A stretch of 64,000 nucleotides of DNA from assembly GCF_964656455.1 (NCBI RefSeq), contig NC_135716.1:106858389-106922388 (forward strand). Reading direction: 5' to 3'. Under the pieces are notes generated by a model. It was not told where the DNA came from, did no database searches, and saw only the letters and a program-made list of their open reading frames with translations. Of the stretch, positions 12,425-24,615 are shown piece by piece. Position 1 is the stretch's first letter. Each line of letters opens with the position of its first letter. Made by a program: the position numbers and the translations under genes. Source of the DNA: Halichoerus grypus. Taxonomy: Eukaryota > Chordata > Mammalia > Carnivora > Phocidae.

Positions 12425-12530
12425 CTACAGGCTTCAGAGGGCATATGGCTCAGTTGACACCTTGATTTCATACTTGTATCTTCCAGAACTATAAGATAAT
12501 AAATTCTTGTTGTTTTAAGGGCACCCAATT
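12425..12530 (+). repeat. MLT1-like LTR, 3' fragment
   Basis: Only the tail of a MaLR-type LTR is recognisable: cttccagaactataagataa, then taaattcttgttgttttaag. This corresponds to the conserved end of MLT1 LTRs also seen at 29600-29650. Confidence 0.45.
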
Positions 12531-12580
12531 TACCGTAATTTTTTTTATGGCATCCCTACCAAGCAGATCAATACAGATTT

Positions 12581-12783
12581 TTTAAAAAGATTTAGTTATT
12601 TCTTTCAGAGAGCGAGACCATGGTGGGGAGGGTGGGGCAGAGAGAGGGGGGGAGACAAGCAGACTCCCCGCTGAGCGGGGAGGCCTACATGGGGCTTGAT
12701 CCCAGGACCCTGAAGTCATGACCTGAACCGAAACCAAGAGTCAGACACTTAATCGACTCAGCCACCCAGGTGCCCTGCAAATA
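12581..12783 (-). mobile_element. Can-SINE, antisense
   Basis: It reads as an antisense tail and CT/GA-rich body to the antisense head ending agccacccaggtgccc. The 11-bp duplication aatacagattt lies at 12570-12580 and 12784-12794. The middle has substitutions of the older SINE subtype. Confidence 0.93.
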
Positions 12784-12989
12784 AATACAGATTTGGGTAT
12801 GAAGTGCAAAGAAACTGGGATATTTGTGGAAGGAAGAAAGGGAAGGAGGGAAGATACTTTAGATGTAAGGGTAGTGAGGCTGGTGATATCTAACATTTGT
12901 AAGCAAAGAGATCTTTATTGCATTCAGATTTATAGTTTAAGAAAGTAATTAGGGTTAAATGTTGTATTTTAAAGTGTCCTAAATATGCT

Positions 12990-13150
12990 ATTAAAGTCCT
13001 AGTTCTGCCACTTTTTAGCTTTGTGAACTAAAGCTAATTTCTCTGTCTATGAAATGGAGATCATGATACTTCTCTTATCTACCTCATAGTGTTTTGTTTA
13101 GAACAAATGAATGAAGAATAAATGCAAATGTAAGCTGATATTATCATAAA
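12990..13150 (+). repeat. MIR, sense
   Basis: Recognisable MIR segments are gtcctagttctgccacttt, then tctctgtctatgaaatggag, then ctacctcatagtgttttg. The 5' end is missing or too degraded to place. Confidence 0.6.
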
Positions 13151-13307
13151 GTTGTTTAACTTACAGATATGTACAGTCCTTGTATGAGAGGAAATGATGT
13201 TTATTATCAAATATGGCAAAGAACCACATAGATAACTTTTAAAATCCACATTAAAAATTAAATATATATTTTTTCTCCAAAGCTTAAGTTACCAACAAAA
13301 TATACCT

Positions 13308-13440
13308 CCATTCAATTTTATAAGTAATTATTAAGTACTTGCTATATCCTAGGCACTACATTAAGTACACATGGGGACTGGCTAGAAAGATAAATGTGTC
13401 TCTCCTAAATGAGCTTATGATACCAGAATGGAAGATGAGG
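13308..13440 (+). repeat. Ancient L3/CR1-like fragment
   Basis: The order ttaagtacttgctatatcct, aggcactacattaagtac, and later ctaaatgagcttatgatacc follows a widespread ancient mammalian repeat pattern (position, size, then 'gagcttacagtctag'). The identification is by shape only. Confidence 0.35.
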
Positions 13441-14427
13441 CAAATTCACAAATAACTATAAATCAAGATAGAAAGTAAAAAGTGTTTTGGGGTGATGGTT
13501 CAGAATTATGGTGTTAGAATTAAAGTCTGCATGTTATAAATTCACATTCATGCAACTTAATCATTTACTTTTACACTGTTATTTTGATGTTGTTTACTAA
13601 ATGATAAGAAAGAAATTCATGTAACTTTTGTTGCAATCTCCTCCCATCTTCACTCTGATCTCCAGTAATTCAAGGACCAAAAAATGAGTTAGGTGTCTAT
13701 TTTTAGAGACAGGAGGTAGAGGGCTGCACTGGCTGAAATGGGTCAAGTGTAAGACAGGTGTAAGTATAGGAGCTGGTGGAGTTAGATTAAAGAGGGGTGA
13801 ATGTGGGTCTGTGCAGTTACAACATTTTTTTCCCCTGTTGCTTTACTTATGAACATGTTTTCAGCCTTACAAAGATGCATCAGTTTCAGAAATGTTGAAA
13901 CCAAGGGCATAGAAAGGTTAAATGGTTTGATTAAAGTCAGTAGTGAATTGGAAACTAAAACCTGTGAATATGAGCTCAATTTTACATTGCTGTTTATTCA
14001 GACATTAAAATACATGATAAGAAAATGAGGAATCAAAGTATAGGAATGGGAAGTCCTTCAAATGTTACCTCATTTTTTCCCCCGCTGTAGGTATTCAGAA
14101 AATTTCTCAATAAGATATTTTATAATGGGTTCTTCAAGGAGTCCTTCACATGTGTAAATGAAGCAAGGTATGAATGGCTTCTAATCCACAAACCAGATGG
14201 TTGCAGGGGAGGGAGCTGATGAAATATCATCAATCATGTCTCAATATGATGTTAACTGACCAGTTTTGCCCTTTCCAAGGCTACTTTGATCTCTGACAGG
14301 ACAGATTATTTGTTGGAGAAATTAGGAAAAAGAAATAGGCACAATGGACTAAAAGGCTGGAGTTGGTTTGGGGATTCTATATATAGATGTAGATATATGT
14401 CTATATATCTCTCTATATATTCTTTCT

Positions 14428-14949
14428 TTTTTTTTTATTATGTTATGTTAATCACCATACAATATATCATTAGTTTTTGATGTAGTGTTCCGTGATTCAT
14501 TGTTTGCGTATAACACCCAGTGCTCCATTCAGTACGTGCCCTCTTTAATACCCATCACCAGGCTAACCCATCCCTCCCACCCCCCTCCCCTCTAGAACCC
14601 TCAGTTTGTTTCTCAGAGTCCATAGTTTCTCATGGTTCGTCTCCCCCTCCAATTCCCCCCCTTCATTTTTCCCTTCCTGCTGTCTTCTTCTTCTTTTTTT
14701 TTTTTTTTTTAACATATAATGTATTATTTGCTTCAGAGGTACAGGTCTGTGTTTCAACAGTCTTACACAATTCACAGCGCACACCATAGCACATACCCTC
14801 CCCAATGTCTATCACCCAGCCACCCCATCCCTCCCACCCCCCACCACTCCAGCAACCCTCAGTTTGTTTCCTGAGATTAAGAATTCCTCATATCAGTGAG
14901 GTCATATGATACATGTCTTTCTCTGATTGACTTATTTTGCTCGGCATAC
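14428..14949 (-). mobile_element. L1 3' end, 0.5 kb, antisense
   Basis: The antisense poly(A) is followed by ttatgttaatcaccatac, an A/C-rich 3'UTR with an internal T-tract (14694-14710), and the antisense end of ORF2 up to gacttattttgctcggc. A 12-bp duplication tatattctttct at 14416-14427 and 14950-14961 bounds it. Short frames on both strands here are fragments of L1 sequence. Confidence 0.92.
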
Positions 14950-15716
14950 TATATTCTTTCTGTAGTTCCTATATATTTAGATATGTGTTATAAAACTTTG
15001 GTTCACTGGCTCCTAGACTGAAGGACATTTTTTTTTTTTTTTGCATTCTACTTTGTAACAATAATAATGTCACTGTCAAGACAATCAGTTCATATTTGAG
15101 GATTAAAAAATGTAATTAAAAGGTATATCTGTGGCTAATTTATATTAGCTTAACCCTTGCCCCTTTTGGATCTTTAGTACTGTACAATTTTAAATTAATT
15201 ATGGTACATGGTGAATACTTAGAGGTACACATTATGTAATCATAATTTACAGTACAATGTTCAACACAAAGCAGTTTGATTCTTGGTTAATCTGAAAATG
15301 AAATAAGAGAATCTATGTAATTATTTAATTTGATAGTTTTAAAATAGTATACCTGCATAAAAACTATGGCTTAAAAATAAATATGGTATTTGATGTTTGA
15401 TAACTCATTTTTTGAGTAAGTTTTTCTGGGGAAATTAAATTACATTAACTGGTTATAAAAATTCTTATGCTATTACTCAAGCTCTCACCAGTGCCTTTTA
15501 CCACCCATGGAAACTACTTAAGACTGACATGGAGTTTTGAGTTCCTTCCATTATTATTATTAAGGTGTTATTGCTGAAACATGATTACCTTACTGCCCAG
15601 TGAATCTTGTGGATAATCTCTGAATTATCCCATTGTTTTACTAATGGCATCTTTAAGTGTTATTTAATTTTTATCAGTATAATGAATACACACAAAAAGC
15701 TTAAAAAAATAAATTA

Positions 15717-15913
15717 GGGGCACCTGGGTGGCTTGGTCGTTAAGCGTCTGCCTTCCGCTCAGGTCATGATCCCAGGGTCCTGGGATCGAGCCCCACATCG
15801 GGCTCCCTGCTAAGCAGGAAGCCTGCTTCTCCCTCTCCCACTCCCCCTGCTTGTGTTCCCTCTCACGCTGTCTCTCTGTCAAATAAATGAATAAAATCTT
15901 AAAAAAAAAAAAT
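15717..15913 (+). mobile_element. Can-SINE, sense
   Basis: This is a near-consensus copy from gggcacctgggtggcttggtc to aataaaatctt and poly(A). The flanks are A-rich (aaaaaaataaatta before, aaattaag after), so the exact duplication cannot be fixed. A minus-strand frame of 72 codons here is the SINE read backwards. Confidence 0.93.
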
Positions 15914-16343
15914 TAAGAAGAGCTTTTGAGGAAAAGCAGTGGCACCTTTTACTATTCTTACCAGTGACATACCGGTAAGCAACTAATTAGGAGTGGGGGC
16001 AAGGCAGTGAAGAGTAGGGAAGCCTTGATTTGTAGTATTTGTTGATTACCATGGGGGAAATACCTCCTCTGTGGCAGATTTTAAGCCCTAAAAATGTGGA
16101 GTTTGGAAGAGGTGTTAACTATCAGTTTTCCAGGGCCCATTGGAGCTGGGTCTAGCCCACCATTGACTTCTCTGTACCCCTCCTCATCTTCTCCTAGCTC
16201 TTTTTTTAGAGGCAATACGTTTAGCTGTTTCTGTTTTTAATTCCCCCACTAGTATGATTCCAATTTGTATTTATCAGATTTTTAGATATTTTCCTTTTTG
16301 TGTTTGGCCATTTGCCTAGCAGTTTTGGAAAAGTACATTTTTT

Positions 16344-16370
16344 AGTATATGTGCTGCCGAAGCAAGCACG
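16344..16370 (-). pseudogene. U6 snRNA 5'-end fragment, retro-inserted
   Basis: The reverse complement is a single extra C, then gtgcttgcttcggcagcaca and tatact, which equals U6 snRNA nucleotides 1-26 with one C-to-T change. A perfect 15-bp duplication aaaagtacatttttt flanks it at 16329-16343 and 16371-16385. U6 continues with AAAA after nucleotide 26, and the target supplies a T-run at that side. This suggests reverse transcription primed inside U6 at its AAAA, running to the RNA 5' end. It is far too short to act as a snRNA. Confidence 0.9.
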
Positions 16371-16385
16371 AAAAGTACATTTTTT

Positions 16386-18900
16386 AAAAGGCCACTTGAA
16401 GTTTACGATTTAAAACACTAGATATTTGGATTTCTGGGCTCCTCTACTATAATTTAAATGACCAAATAATGAATAGGCTTAAAAATGAAAAACAATGAAT
16501 TATAAGATAGTACCAAGAAAAGTTTTCCAAGGAATAATTTTAAAAGATATTGTGGATCCTAAACATATTGCTATGTTAATAATAGAATTAATTTAATAAA
16601 CACAAGACATTTCCACAGCCTTGCCTGTGTTAGATATTGTTTTGCTACACTAATATATTTTGCCTGTTTCAAGATTCTGGTTGTAACAGAAGTTCTATTT
16701 GGAGTTGACTCACAAATTGTAAGAAACACCATTTAGATATTCTTTTTTAAAGTTATCAAATGCTTCCTGTATTTCCATAATGTGTATTTTTAGGATGGTT
16801 AAATTTCACTCAGATTAAGACTTTTTTTTTTTAGTCTTTCCAATAAAAATGTTATGTTCATTGTAATAAATTTTGAGGTAAAAGAAATCTAAGATACTAC
16901 ATTCTTTGTGATGTTGTTAAACAGATTGTACCTAGTTTTTTGAATTATTTCATTGTGATTCATAGTAAATACTGCAGATCTGTTAATCATCTAGCCTTTG
17001 CTTCCTTAAATGTTAGTGTGTAAATAGCACAAATGTTGCTCAAAAGCAATCCTGTTATGTAATTATGTAGCAAACTTGTTAATTTCCATCACAGAAAGTC
17101 TTCCATTAAGTCAAATTATCTTCTATGCCAGCACAATAACCTTAATTACAACCTAATATCTATCATCCTTGAGAAAAATGTTTATACTTTTGAACAAGTT
17201 TAAGTGCCAGCAAGGCTTATAGAAAGTATGGACCTATATAGTGATGGGAAGTGCCTTTTATCAAACACCTGGAAGTTATTACAGTTATTTAGATAGAAAT
17301 AGGGAATAATAGCTGATTGTTTCCTAGTGGTATGCCTTATTTAAGGAAAGTCTTAAAAGGTAAATGGTTCTGTTTAGTATGCTCCTTTCACAAAATATTC
17401 TATGAATAAAATAATAAAGAAATCTCACTAGAAGCTGAATGCTACTAATTTGATGAAATTATTACTCATTGCACAGCAATGTAACTGTGCTTAAAATTTA
17501 TTTTCAGTATGAATCTGTAAAATGACAGCTGAAGAGTAAGAAGCTTTGTATTGAAAGTGATGGTGATAATTTACTCATCTTGAGATGAAGAGTATTTCAA
17601 TGCAATGGAAAACTTTTAATGCTTAAAGAATTATTTTAAATATAGGGATCATGTAATCTTTCCTGTGGAAATAAAAGAAATCTAGCTTTATCCAGTAAAT
17701 CTGAAACACTGAACTTCTGACCTATTATGCCTCTCTCTGGTCTTGGTATTTATACATCTCCTGGTTCTTGTTCCATTTCTACTTTTAGAGATGGTTTCCA
17801 ATCAGAAGTAGGGTCAGAGGTGATATGAAATAGTGGACAATTCAAAATATTTGGGAGCACCTTTGTAGTAATGTTTTGTATGAGGGCAGTGATGTAATGG
17901 AGTCAGGAGACTTTGTCCTGATCTTTACTGTCTTTTACTTGTGTTGTCCTTTCACTGTATGAGGTCCATCCGTAAAAGGCTCTAACATCCTAAGGAGGTG
18001 CAATTCAATTCATTGTGAGCATCCTTTATATTATGTCTCATACAAGGTACTGAAGATAACTGCGATGAGTCATAGACAGTCATTATACTCAATAAGCTGA
18101 AAGTCTAGTGGGGCAGATAGGCACATATAGAGAAAATTTTAGACGGTGTGGATTTCATTTGGAATACATGATCTAATACTATATGTAAAAACATTTTGTA
18201 CATTTTAAGTGTCAAGCATATAATTTCTATTATAATGGAAGTAGTGTTACTTGGCATTTCTGAGTTGTAAACTGTATTTTTGGTACCAGAGCATCTGTGA
18301 TTTCTTCACAATTAAGGAAAAATCTTAGCTTTTCGGATAACATGTCTGGACTTAATTCAAATCCAACAATTGAAAAGCACTGAAACAGGGTATATTTCAC
18401 TGTCAGTTTTTTTAGTGTATATATCATTTGTAAATGACATCAATATTCAAGTGATGTGCCAAAAAGAATTGAACATTTTTTCCTAAGCTGGTTCTCTATT
18501 CCAACTTTTTATTTTCTGTGATTACCAATTATAGTCACCAGTGTTTCTTGTGATCACCAAATTGTTGACAAGGGAGGTACATTTATCTGTCTCTTCACAA
18601 CCTATATTTATCGTCATCACATCCTGCTAGAGATTTCTTAACAATATTTCTAAGATTTGCGTATTTTTCTTCATTTAAATCAAAAACACATAACCAATAT
18701 GTATCAGGCAGTTTGTTAGATGCTGTGGCTAATAGATAGATGATAGATTTGTCTTTAAGGCTGACTCAATTCAGGTCTTGTTTACACTGTATCTCCCCAA
18801 TGCAAAACTGATTTCAGTATTTACAATGAATATACAGCAGTCCTTGAGTTATATATATTAAAATAAATATGAAGCTATTATCATTGCTGCCCATGGAGGA
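16386..18900. other. Unique AT-rich intron
   Basis: No gene or confident interspersed repeat is seen in these 2.5 kb. A weak ancient-repeat pattern (acaaggtactgaagataac, then ctcaataagctgaaagtctag) lies around 18026-18125. The minus-strand frame at 18230-18427 has no splice sites or homology I recognise. Confidence 0.5.
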
Positions 18901-18904
18901 AGTA

Positions 18905-19112
18905 CAGAGTCGTGACTACGTATAAAACCCGAAGCCAAAAAATGTGGGTTAGAATCTCTGTCACTTCTTCATCCTTCTTATGATTTTGTTTTGTCTGTAT
19001 ACTAGCAATAATAATACTAATGACATCATAGAATTATTGTGATGATCAACTTGAAAAACACTTAGACAAGTGTTTGGCATACTGGAAGCCCTTATTCAAC
19101 ATCAGCTATTAT
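18905..19112 (+). repeat. MIR, sense
   Basis: Motifs in MIR order: gggttagaatctctgtcactt, then aataataatactaatgacat with the 'gaattattgtgatgatcaa' segment, then aagtgtttggcatactggaag. This corresponds to the 3' two-thirds of MIR. Confidence 0.6.
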
Positions 19113-19787
19113 GAACAGGCATCCAGTGCAAGAACATTAGAAAAATGTGTCTAAATATTTTTGTTTTTTTCAAATAAGAGACATTATACAATTTTGAGAA
19201 AAAGGAGTTAAACTGTCTTCTTTGAAATATGTATAAGGCTGAGAACAAATCCTGAAATTAAGTCAGAGGATATTGATAGAGATGGGTATATCTTGAGAGC
19301 ACAGAAGTGTGTTATCTAGTACACCTGGTAGAAGGGGTTTAACACAGCGTTTTTGGGAGTGTGGATTGAAGGGAGGGAGTTGTGTACTGGGGATAGTTAT
19401 GGAAAGTTTCCAGAAAACAGTTTATAAAGGAACATCGGGTAAATTTTTATTCACATCATTGTGCCACATTGTAAAAAATTCATGTCAGTTAAAGTGGAGA
19501 AAGCTATTAGCAGTCAATCAATGGAGATTAAAATGCATCGTTTTTTTTTTTTTGTTTTGTTTTGTTTTTTTCTATGCTGGCACAACAAAATTTCCATTGA
19601 TCATTTTTTGAAATGAGTAATTTTTGGTTTAGGATTTTTGACATTTTGATGGATTTTAAGAAAAATACTAACTTATGCTGATGTGATTTCCCATTTGTCT
19701 TTTAAGTACATAAGCCAAATGCTTTCATTTTGACATTTATATACACTCTGGCTCTGAATATTTTCCCTTGTTGATTGGACTATCAGT

Positions 19788-19850
19788 GCTTCCCACACCT
19801 AGTTGGCCACCAGAATCACCTTGGGCACTGTAAGAACCAGATTATGAGGC
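19788..19850. repeat. MER5-like DNA transposon fragment
   Basis: The phrase cagtgcttcccacacctagt followed by caccagaatcaccttggg resembles the terminal region of the non-autonomous hAT element MER5A. Only about 60 bp can be recognised. Confidence 0.4.
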
Positions 19851-20315
19851 ATTTAATAGAAAAAAAAAATGGAATTGGCTTAAACAAGGCAATAATTTAT
19901 TTCTTCTAATGTAAAGAAGTCTAGAGATACGTGGTATGGGGCGTGTGGCACCTTTTTCTTGTCGAGAGGTTTCTATCTTTCCGTCCTGATATCCTCAAGT
20001 CCATCCCATTGTTCAAGTTGGAAGCCAGAGCTCCAAAGAAAGAAGTAAGGGAAAAAGAAAGGTGCATTCCTCCCTTTAATGAGACTTCCATAAGACCTAG
20101 ACTTCCAAATACATCTTACTGGCTTGCACTTAGTTGAATATAAAAGTGAGTGGAAATATCACTTTTATTGGCATTTTGAGAACTTTTATATATTTTTTGT
20201 CAAAGTGCTTTACAAAGTTAAGTTGTGTGGGAAGGAGTGGCCATTAAAATATGGTATTCATGTCTCTACTTTCACTTCTGCTCAAGATGGAGTAATAGGG
20301 AATGGATTTACATTT

Positions 20316-20873
20316 TGTTTCTGGGGTCCCCAGGGCCACTTTCAGGCTCCTAGCTCACTAGAAGTACTCAAAGAACTCATAAGTTTTTATATTCATGGTT
20401 ACAGTTTATTGAGAGTAAAAGAGTCAACAAAGAGAAAAGGCAAAGGTCAAAATCTAGAAGAAACCAGGCACAGGCTTCTATGTATTCTCTCTCGATGGCA
20501 TTATATGGGACATGCTTAATTCCTTCAGCAACAATGTATGACAACATGGAGTATTCAGCCAGGAAGGCTGACCTAAGCCTTCACATCCAGGGTTTTTATT
20601 GGGCATTAGTTTTATAGGTGTATAGTGCTACATGACTGACTTCAGTTTCTTGAGCTTTAGACCACCAGCGAAAAATCAGATGTTCATGTGATTAGACTTT
20701 CTAGTCAGCTAGTATAGCATGATCCAAGGCCTCTGGCACACAAAAACACTTTCGTCAGACAGAATGTTCCCAGGAGTGGATCAAGGGCCACTTCTGAAAT
20801 AGGAATGTGCAGGGCTTGAGCAACTCAGGCCTATTGAATTAACCCTTTTCTGTATACATTTCTACCTGAAACA
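20316..20873 (-). mobile_element. Second solo LTR (ERV-like)
   Basis: The unit is 558 bp with perfect 6-bp inverted ends, TGTTTC and GAAACA. On the minus strand it has an AATAAA (complement near 20405-20411) followed by a ggggaccccag-type 3' end. Its middle, including caccaggcacaggcttc-like wording and atccagggtttttattggg, resembles old ERV1 LTRs, but I cannot name the family. No internal region is attached. The 131-codon + frame that begins upstream and overlaps it is not a gene. Confidence 0.6.
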
Positions 20874-22283
20874 ATGAAAAAGAAATGAAATATGTAAAAC
20901 AATAGTTTTCAAGACATTAGCTATCAGATGACAAAAGATAGTGGTCCCTAAGAGATGTAAAGCAAATGAGGAAAGCCCCAATATTTCCCCAGCATACTAT
21001 CTTGAGTTTACAGGCTTCATCTCAGGAAATGGAACTCACATGGAGCCTGGTGGACATCTTCAGTTGAGAGGACAGAGCTGAGAGTCTGGGGAGACCAAGG
21101 CAGCTAGAGTTTGTAGAACATAATAGGAGAGAGCTGCTCAGAGAGAGACCTGGAGATCTGCAAAAGTTTCCCCATGAATTTTCCAGAGTAATGATCAGCC
21201 CACGCATATGAGAAAGATGACCCAAAGTTAGGTAAAGAAAAATCTGAGATAACTAGAAGGAACACTGGTCTGGGAATAATGCCTGCTACCACCAGACTGG
21301 AAATCTTCATGATTCTCAGGACAGTGGGTTCTCAGAAGTTTCTTGACTTAGTAGTGGACAGTAATTAGCCCTAGACCGAATGCTGCTCAAGTACCACCTC
21401 ACAAATCTTAAAGCAAAACTTGAAAAGATCAAACTGTTTCTATGTAACTCAACCATGTGTTAGACAAAACTCAAAAGTATTTATAGGAATACAAAAACAT
21501 CCCCTACCCATGAAGGTGAAATCTATAATACTTGGCATCCAATTAAAGGTTAAATATGAAACCCATAATCTGGATAAAAATCAACAAACTGAACCAAATT
21601 CAAAACTGACAAAATTGACACAGATGTTAGAAGAGGACATTAACAGTTATGACTGTATTCTATATGTTCAAAAAATTAAATAGAGGCATAGAAGATAGAA
21701 GAGCCAAACTGCACTTTTAGAAATGGCAACTACAATGTCTTGATTAAGAATGCACTGGATAAGATTAAAAAACAGATTAGATATTACAGAGGAAACATAG
21801 TGAACATGAAGACATAGCAATAGTAGCTATCCAAAATGAAACACACAGAGAAAAAAAAGAGTATCAGTGAGCTGTGGGACAACTTCAGGTGGCCCAATAT
21901 CCATGTAAATGGAATCCCCCGAGGAGAGGAGAGGTAGAGGGGTGGGAAGACAGAAAACACATTTGAGAAATAAGTCCATTTTACGTTCAAGAAGACCAAT
22001 GAAGTCCGAGCAGAAGAAACATGAAGAAAACTACACCAAGGCACATCATAATCAAATAGCTCAAAGCCAGTGGTGAAGTGAAAATCTTCAAAACAAGAGG
22101 GGGAAAAAAAGGCACACTAGGTATGAACAAAAATAAGGCAAAAACAAATTTCTTTTTGGAAACAATGCAAGTGAAAAGACAACAGAGTAACATATTTGAA
22201 GTACTAGAAAGAAAACAAAACAAAACAAAAACTCTCAACCTAGAATTCTATACCAGTGAAATTAGTGTTCAAAAACAAAGATG

Positions 22284-22474
22284 GGGGTACCTGGGTGTCT
22301 TAGTCGGTTAACTGCCCGACTCTTGATTTCCACTCAGGTCATGATCTCAGGGTGCTGAGATCAAGCCCTCTGTGAGGCTTGGTGCTCCGTACAGAGTCTG
22401 CTTAAGATTCTCTCCATCTCCCTCTGCCCCTTCCCACCTGCTCACACATGCTCTCTCAAAACAAAACAAAACAA
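22284..22474 (+). mobile_element. Can-SINE, sense, nested in old L1
   Basis: The head ggtacctgggtgtcttagtc is followed by a body of the older 'gactcttgatttc' subtype and an (AAAAC)n-like tail. The duplication aaaaacaaagatg at 22271-22283 pairs with aaaaacaaaggtg at 22475-22487 (one mismatch). Confidence 0.9.
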
Positions 22475-22861
22475 AAAAACAAAGGTGAAAAAAGAGTTTC
22501 AGAATTTTAAAGAAGTTATCAACAGCAGACCTGCACTATAAGAAATGTTAAAGGAAGCCGTGTCCTTGAGACAGAAGGAAGATGATACCAGGTGGAAGTA
22601 TGGATTTACACCAAGAATACAAAACTGCAAAAATGGTAACTACATGGGTAAATATATGATTTTTACTTATTATTTAAATCTCATTAGAAGGTAATTGAGT
22701 ATTTAAGTAATGAATACATATAGCATGTTTATAGCATATAAAAGTAAAATGCAACATGGATAAACCTTGAAACATTGTGCTAAATGAAAAAAATAAGTAT
22801 GAAAGACCACATTTTGTGTTATTCTCTTTATATGACATGTCTGGAATAGGCATATCCATAG

Positions 22862-23718
22862 CAGGAAAACTAACCCAATTAAATAATGGGAAAAGTACCC
22901 AATAGACATTTCTCAAAAGAAGACATACAGATGGCCAGCAGGTATATGAAAATGTGCTCAACATCTCTAATCAGTGAGATGCAAATCAAAACCACAATGA
23001 GCTATCACTTCATATCCTAACTCCTGTTAGGATAGCTATTATCAAAAAGACAGAAGAGAACAAATGGTGAACATGTGGAGAAAAGGGAACCTTTGCACAC
23101 TGTTGGTGGGAACATAAATCGGTACAGCCATCATGAAAGTGTATGGAGGTTCCTAAAAAATTAAAAATGAAACTACCAAATGACCCAGAAATCCCAGTTC
23201 TAGGTATATTTCTAAAGGATAGAAATCAGTATCTGAAAAGATACGTGCACACCCATGTTCATTACAGCACTATTTATAATAGCCAAGATATAGAAATAAC
23301 TCAAGAGTCTATCAATGGATGAATGGATAAAGAAAGGCACACACGTACACACACACACATACAGAGGAATATTTAGCCATAAAAAAGAAGAAAATGCTAT
23401 CATCTCAGACAACATGGATGAATCTGGAGGACATTCTGCTAAGAGAAATAAGCCAGGCACAGAAAGACAAATAACTGAATGATATCACTTATACGTAGAA
23501 TCCAATGAAGTTGAACTCATGGAAGCAGAGAGTAGGATGGTGGTTTACAGGGGTTGGAGGTGGAGGAAATGGAGAGATGACGGTCAAAGAATATAAAGTT
23601 TCAGTTATACAGGGAGACTATGTACAACATGGTGACTATAGTTGGTAATACTGTATTGTATAATTGAAATATATATACTTTTTATTTATCAATTATACCT
23701 CAATAAAGCTGGGAAAAG
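22862..23718 (+). mobile_element. L1 3' end, sense, nested in older L1
   Basis: It starts in the ORF2 C-terminal part (gacatttctcaaaagaagac), passes cactgttggtgggaacata and gccataaaaaagaagaaaa, and ends with acctcaataaagctggg. Its flanks, ggaataggcatatccatag and ggaatagacaaacctgtag, are an aged duplication (14 of 19 identical), and the older L1 reads on across the break. A (CA)n-rich stretch at 23338-23361 lies inside. Confidence 0.82.
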
Positions 23719-23960
23719 GGAATAGACAAACCTGTAGAGTCAGAAAGTAGATTAATGGTTGCCTGAAGCTGGGAGTTTGGGAGAGTGGGAAGTGACTGCT
23801 AATGGGTATGAATTTTGGGGGGCATTGATGAAATGCTCTAAGATGTATTATGATGATGGCACAACTACAAATATACTAAAAGCCATTGAATTATACACTT
23901 TAAATGGGTATATTATGTGGTGAATTATATCTCAGTAAAGCTATTATAAAAATCACTTGA

Positions 23961-24143
23961 GGGGCGCCTGGGTGGCTCAGTCAGTTAAGTGTCCAACTCT
24001 TGATTTCAGCTCAGGTCATGATCTCACCATTATGAGATTGAGCCCCACTTTGGGCTCTGCTCTGGGTGTGGAGCCTGCTTGGGATTTTCTCTCTCCCTCT
24101 CCCTCTGCCCCTCCATCTCTCTCTCTCTCTCTCTAATTAAAAA
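23961..24143 (+). mobile_element. Can-SINE, sense
   Basis: The head is ggggcgcctgggtggctcag, the middle is of the older subtype (tccaactcttgatttcagc), and the end is CT-rich. The duplication aaaaatcacttga at 23948-23960 pairs with aaaaattacttga at 24144-24156. It landed at the tail of the old L1. Confidence 0.93.
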
Positions 24144-24615
24144 AAAAATTACTTGAAAAAAAGGCAGTAAATATGAAAAAAAAGTAAAATGTATAACAAC
24201 ATAAGCACAAAGAGAAGTATTGGGCAGCGTGGTGGTCATCATCAGAGACTTGGCAAGAGCATTTCCAGTAGTGATAGAAGCAGAGACTTACTTGCAATGA
24301 AGACCCAATGAGTAGCTAAACATTTCTTTTTGTCTCTCTTAGATTGGAAATACGCATGTGTTCCTCTGTGAAATGTTTATGCCCTTTTCCTATTTATTAG
24401 CATTTTTTGTTTTCTTATTAATTTATGTAAGCCTTATATATATATTAAAGAGACTAAACCTTTGTCATATTTCTTTGATAAATTTGATTGATACAGTTCA
24501 ATGAGTGTTTGGAATAGGATTTCTGAATTAGGATGGGCAATCAAATGTTAATATTTTAAGTCCATTCCAATTCAAATTATACTAAATCCAGAAGACCCAG
24601 AGTAGATGCAAAGAA

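Larger units (their letters stand above)
21420..23955 (+). mobile_element. Old L1 (HAL1/L1M-like), sense, broken by two later insertions
   Basis: Three parts belong together: 21420-22283, 22475-22861 and 23719-23955. The first two carry an ORF1-3' type sequence including caacctagaattctatacc and cagacctgcactataagaaa. The third resumes at the phrase 'gtagagtcagaaagtagatt' and ends in a 3'UTR with 'tacactttaaatgggtat'. A SINE (22284-22474) and a younger L1 (22862-23718) split it. The 5' limit is not sharp. All frames are heavily mutated. Confidence 0.65.

Noticed and set aside
12091..12528. Longest minus-strand frame in the window (145 codons)
   Set aside because: It runs through an MLT1-like tail and purine-rich ancient repeat DNA. 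Composition explains the open frame, and no domain is recognisable.
20124..20519. 131-codon + frame with a start codon
   Set aside because: It crosses the border of an antisense LTR-like unit at 20316, so half of it is LTR read backwards.
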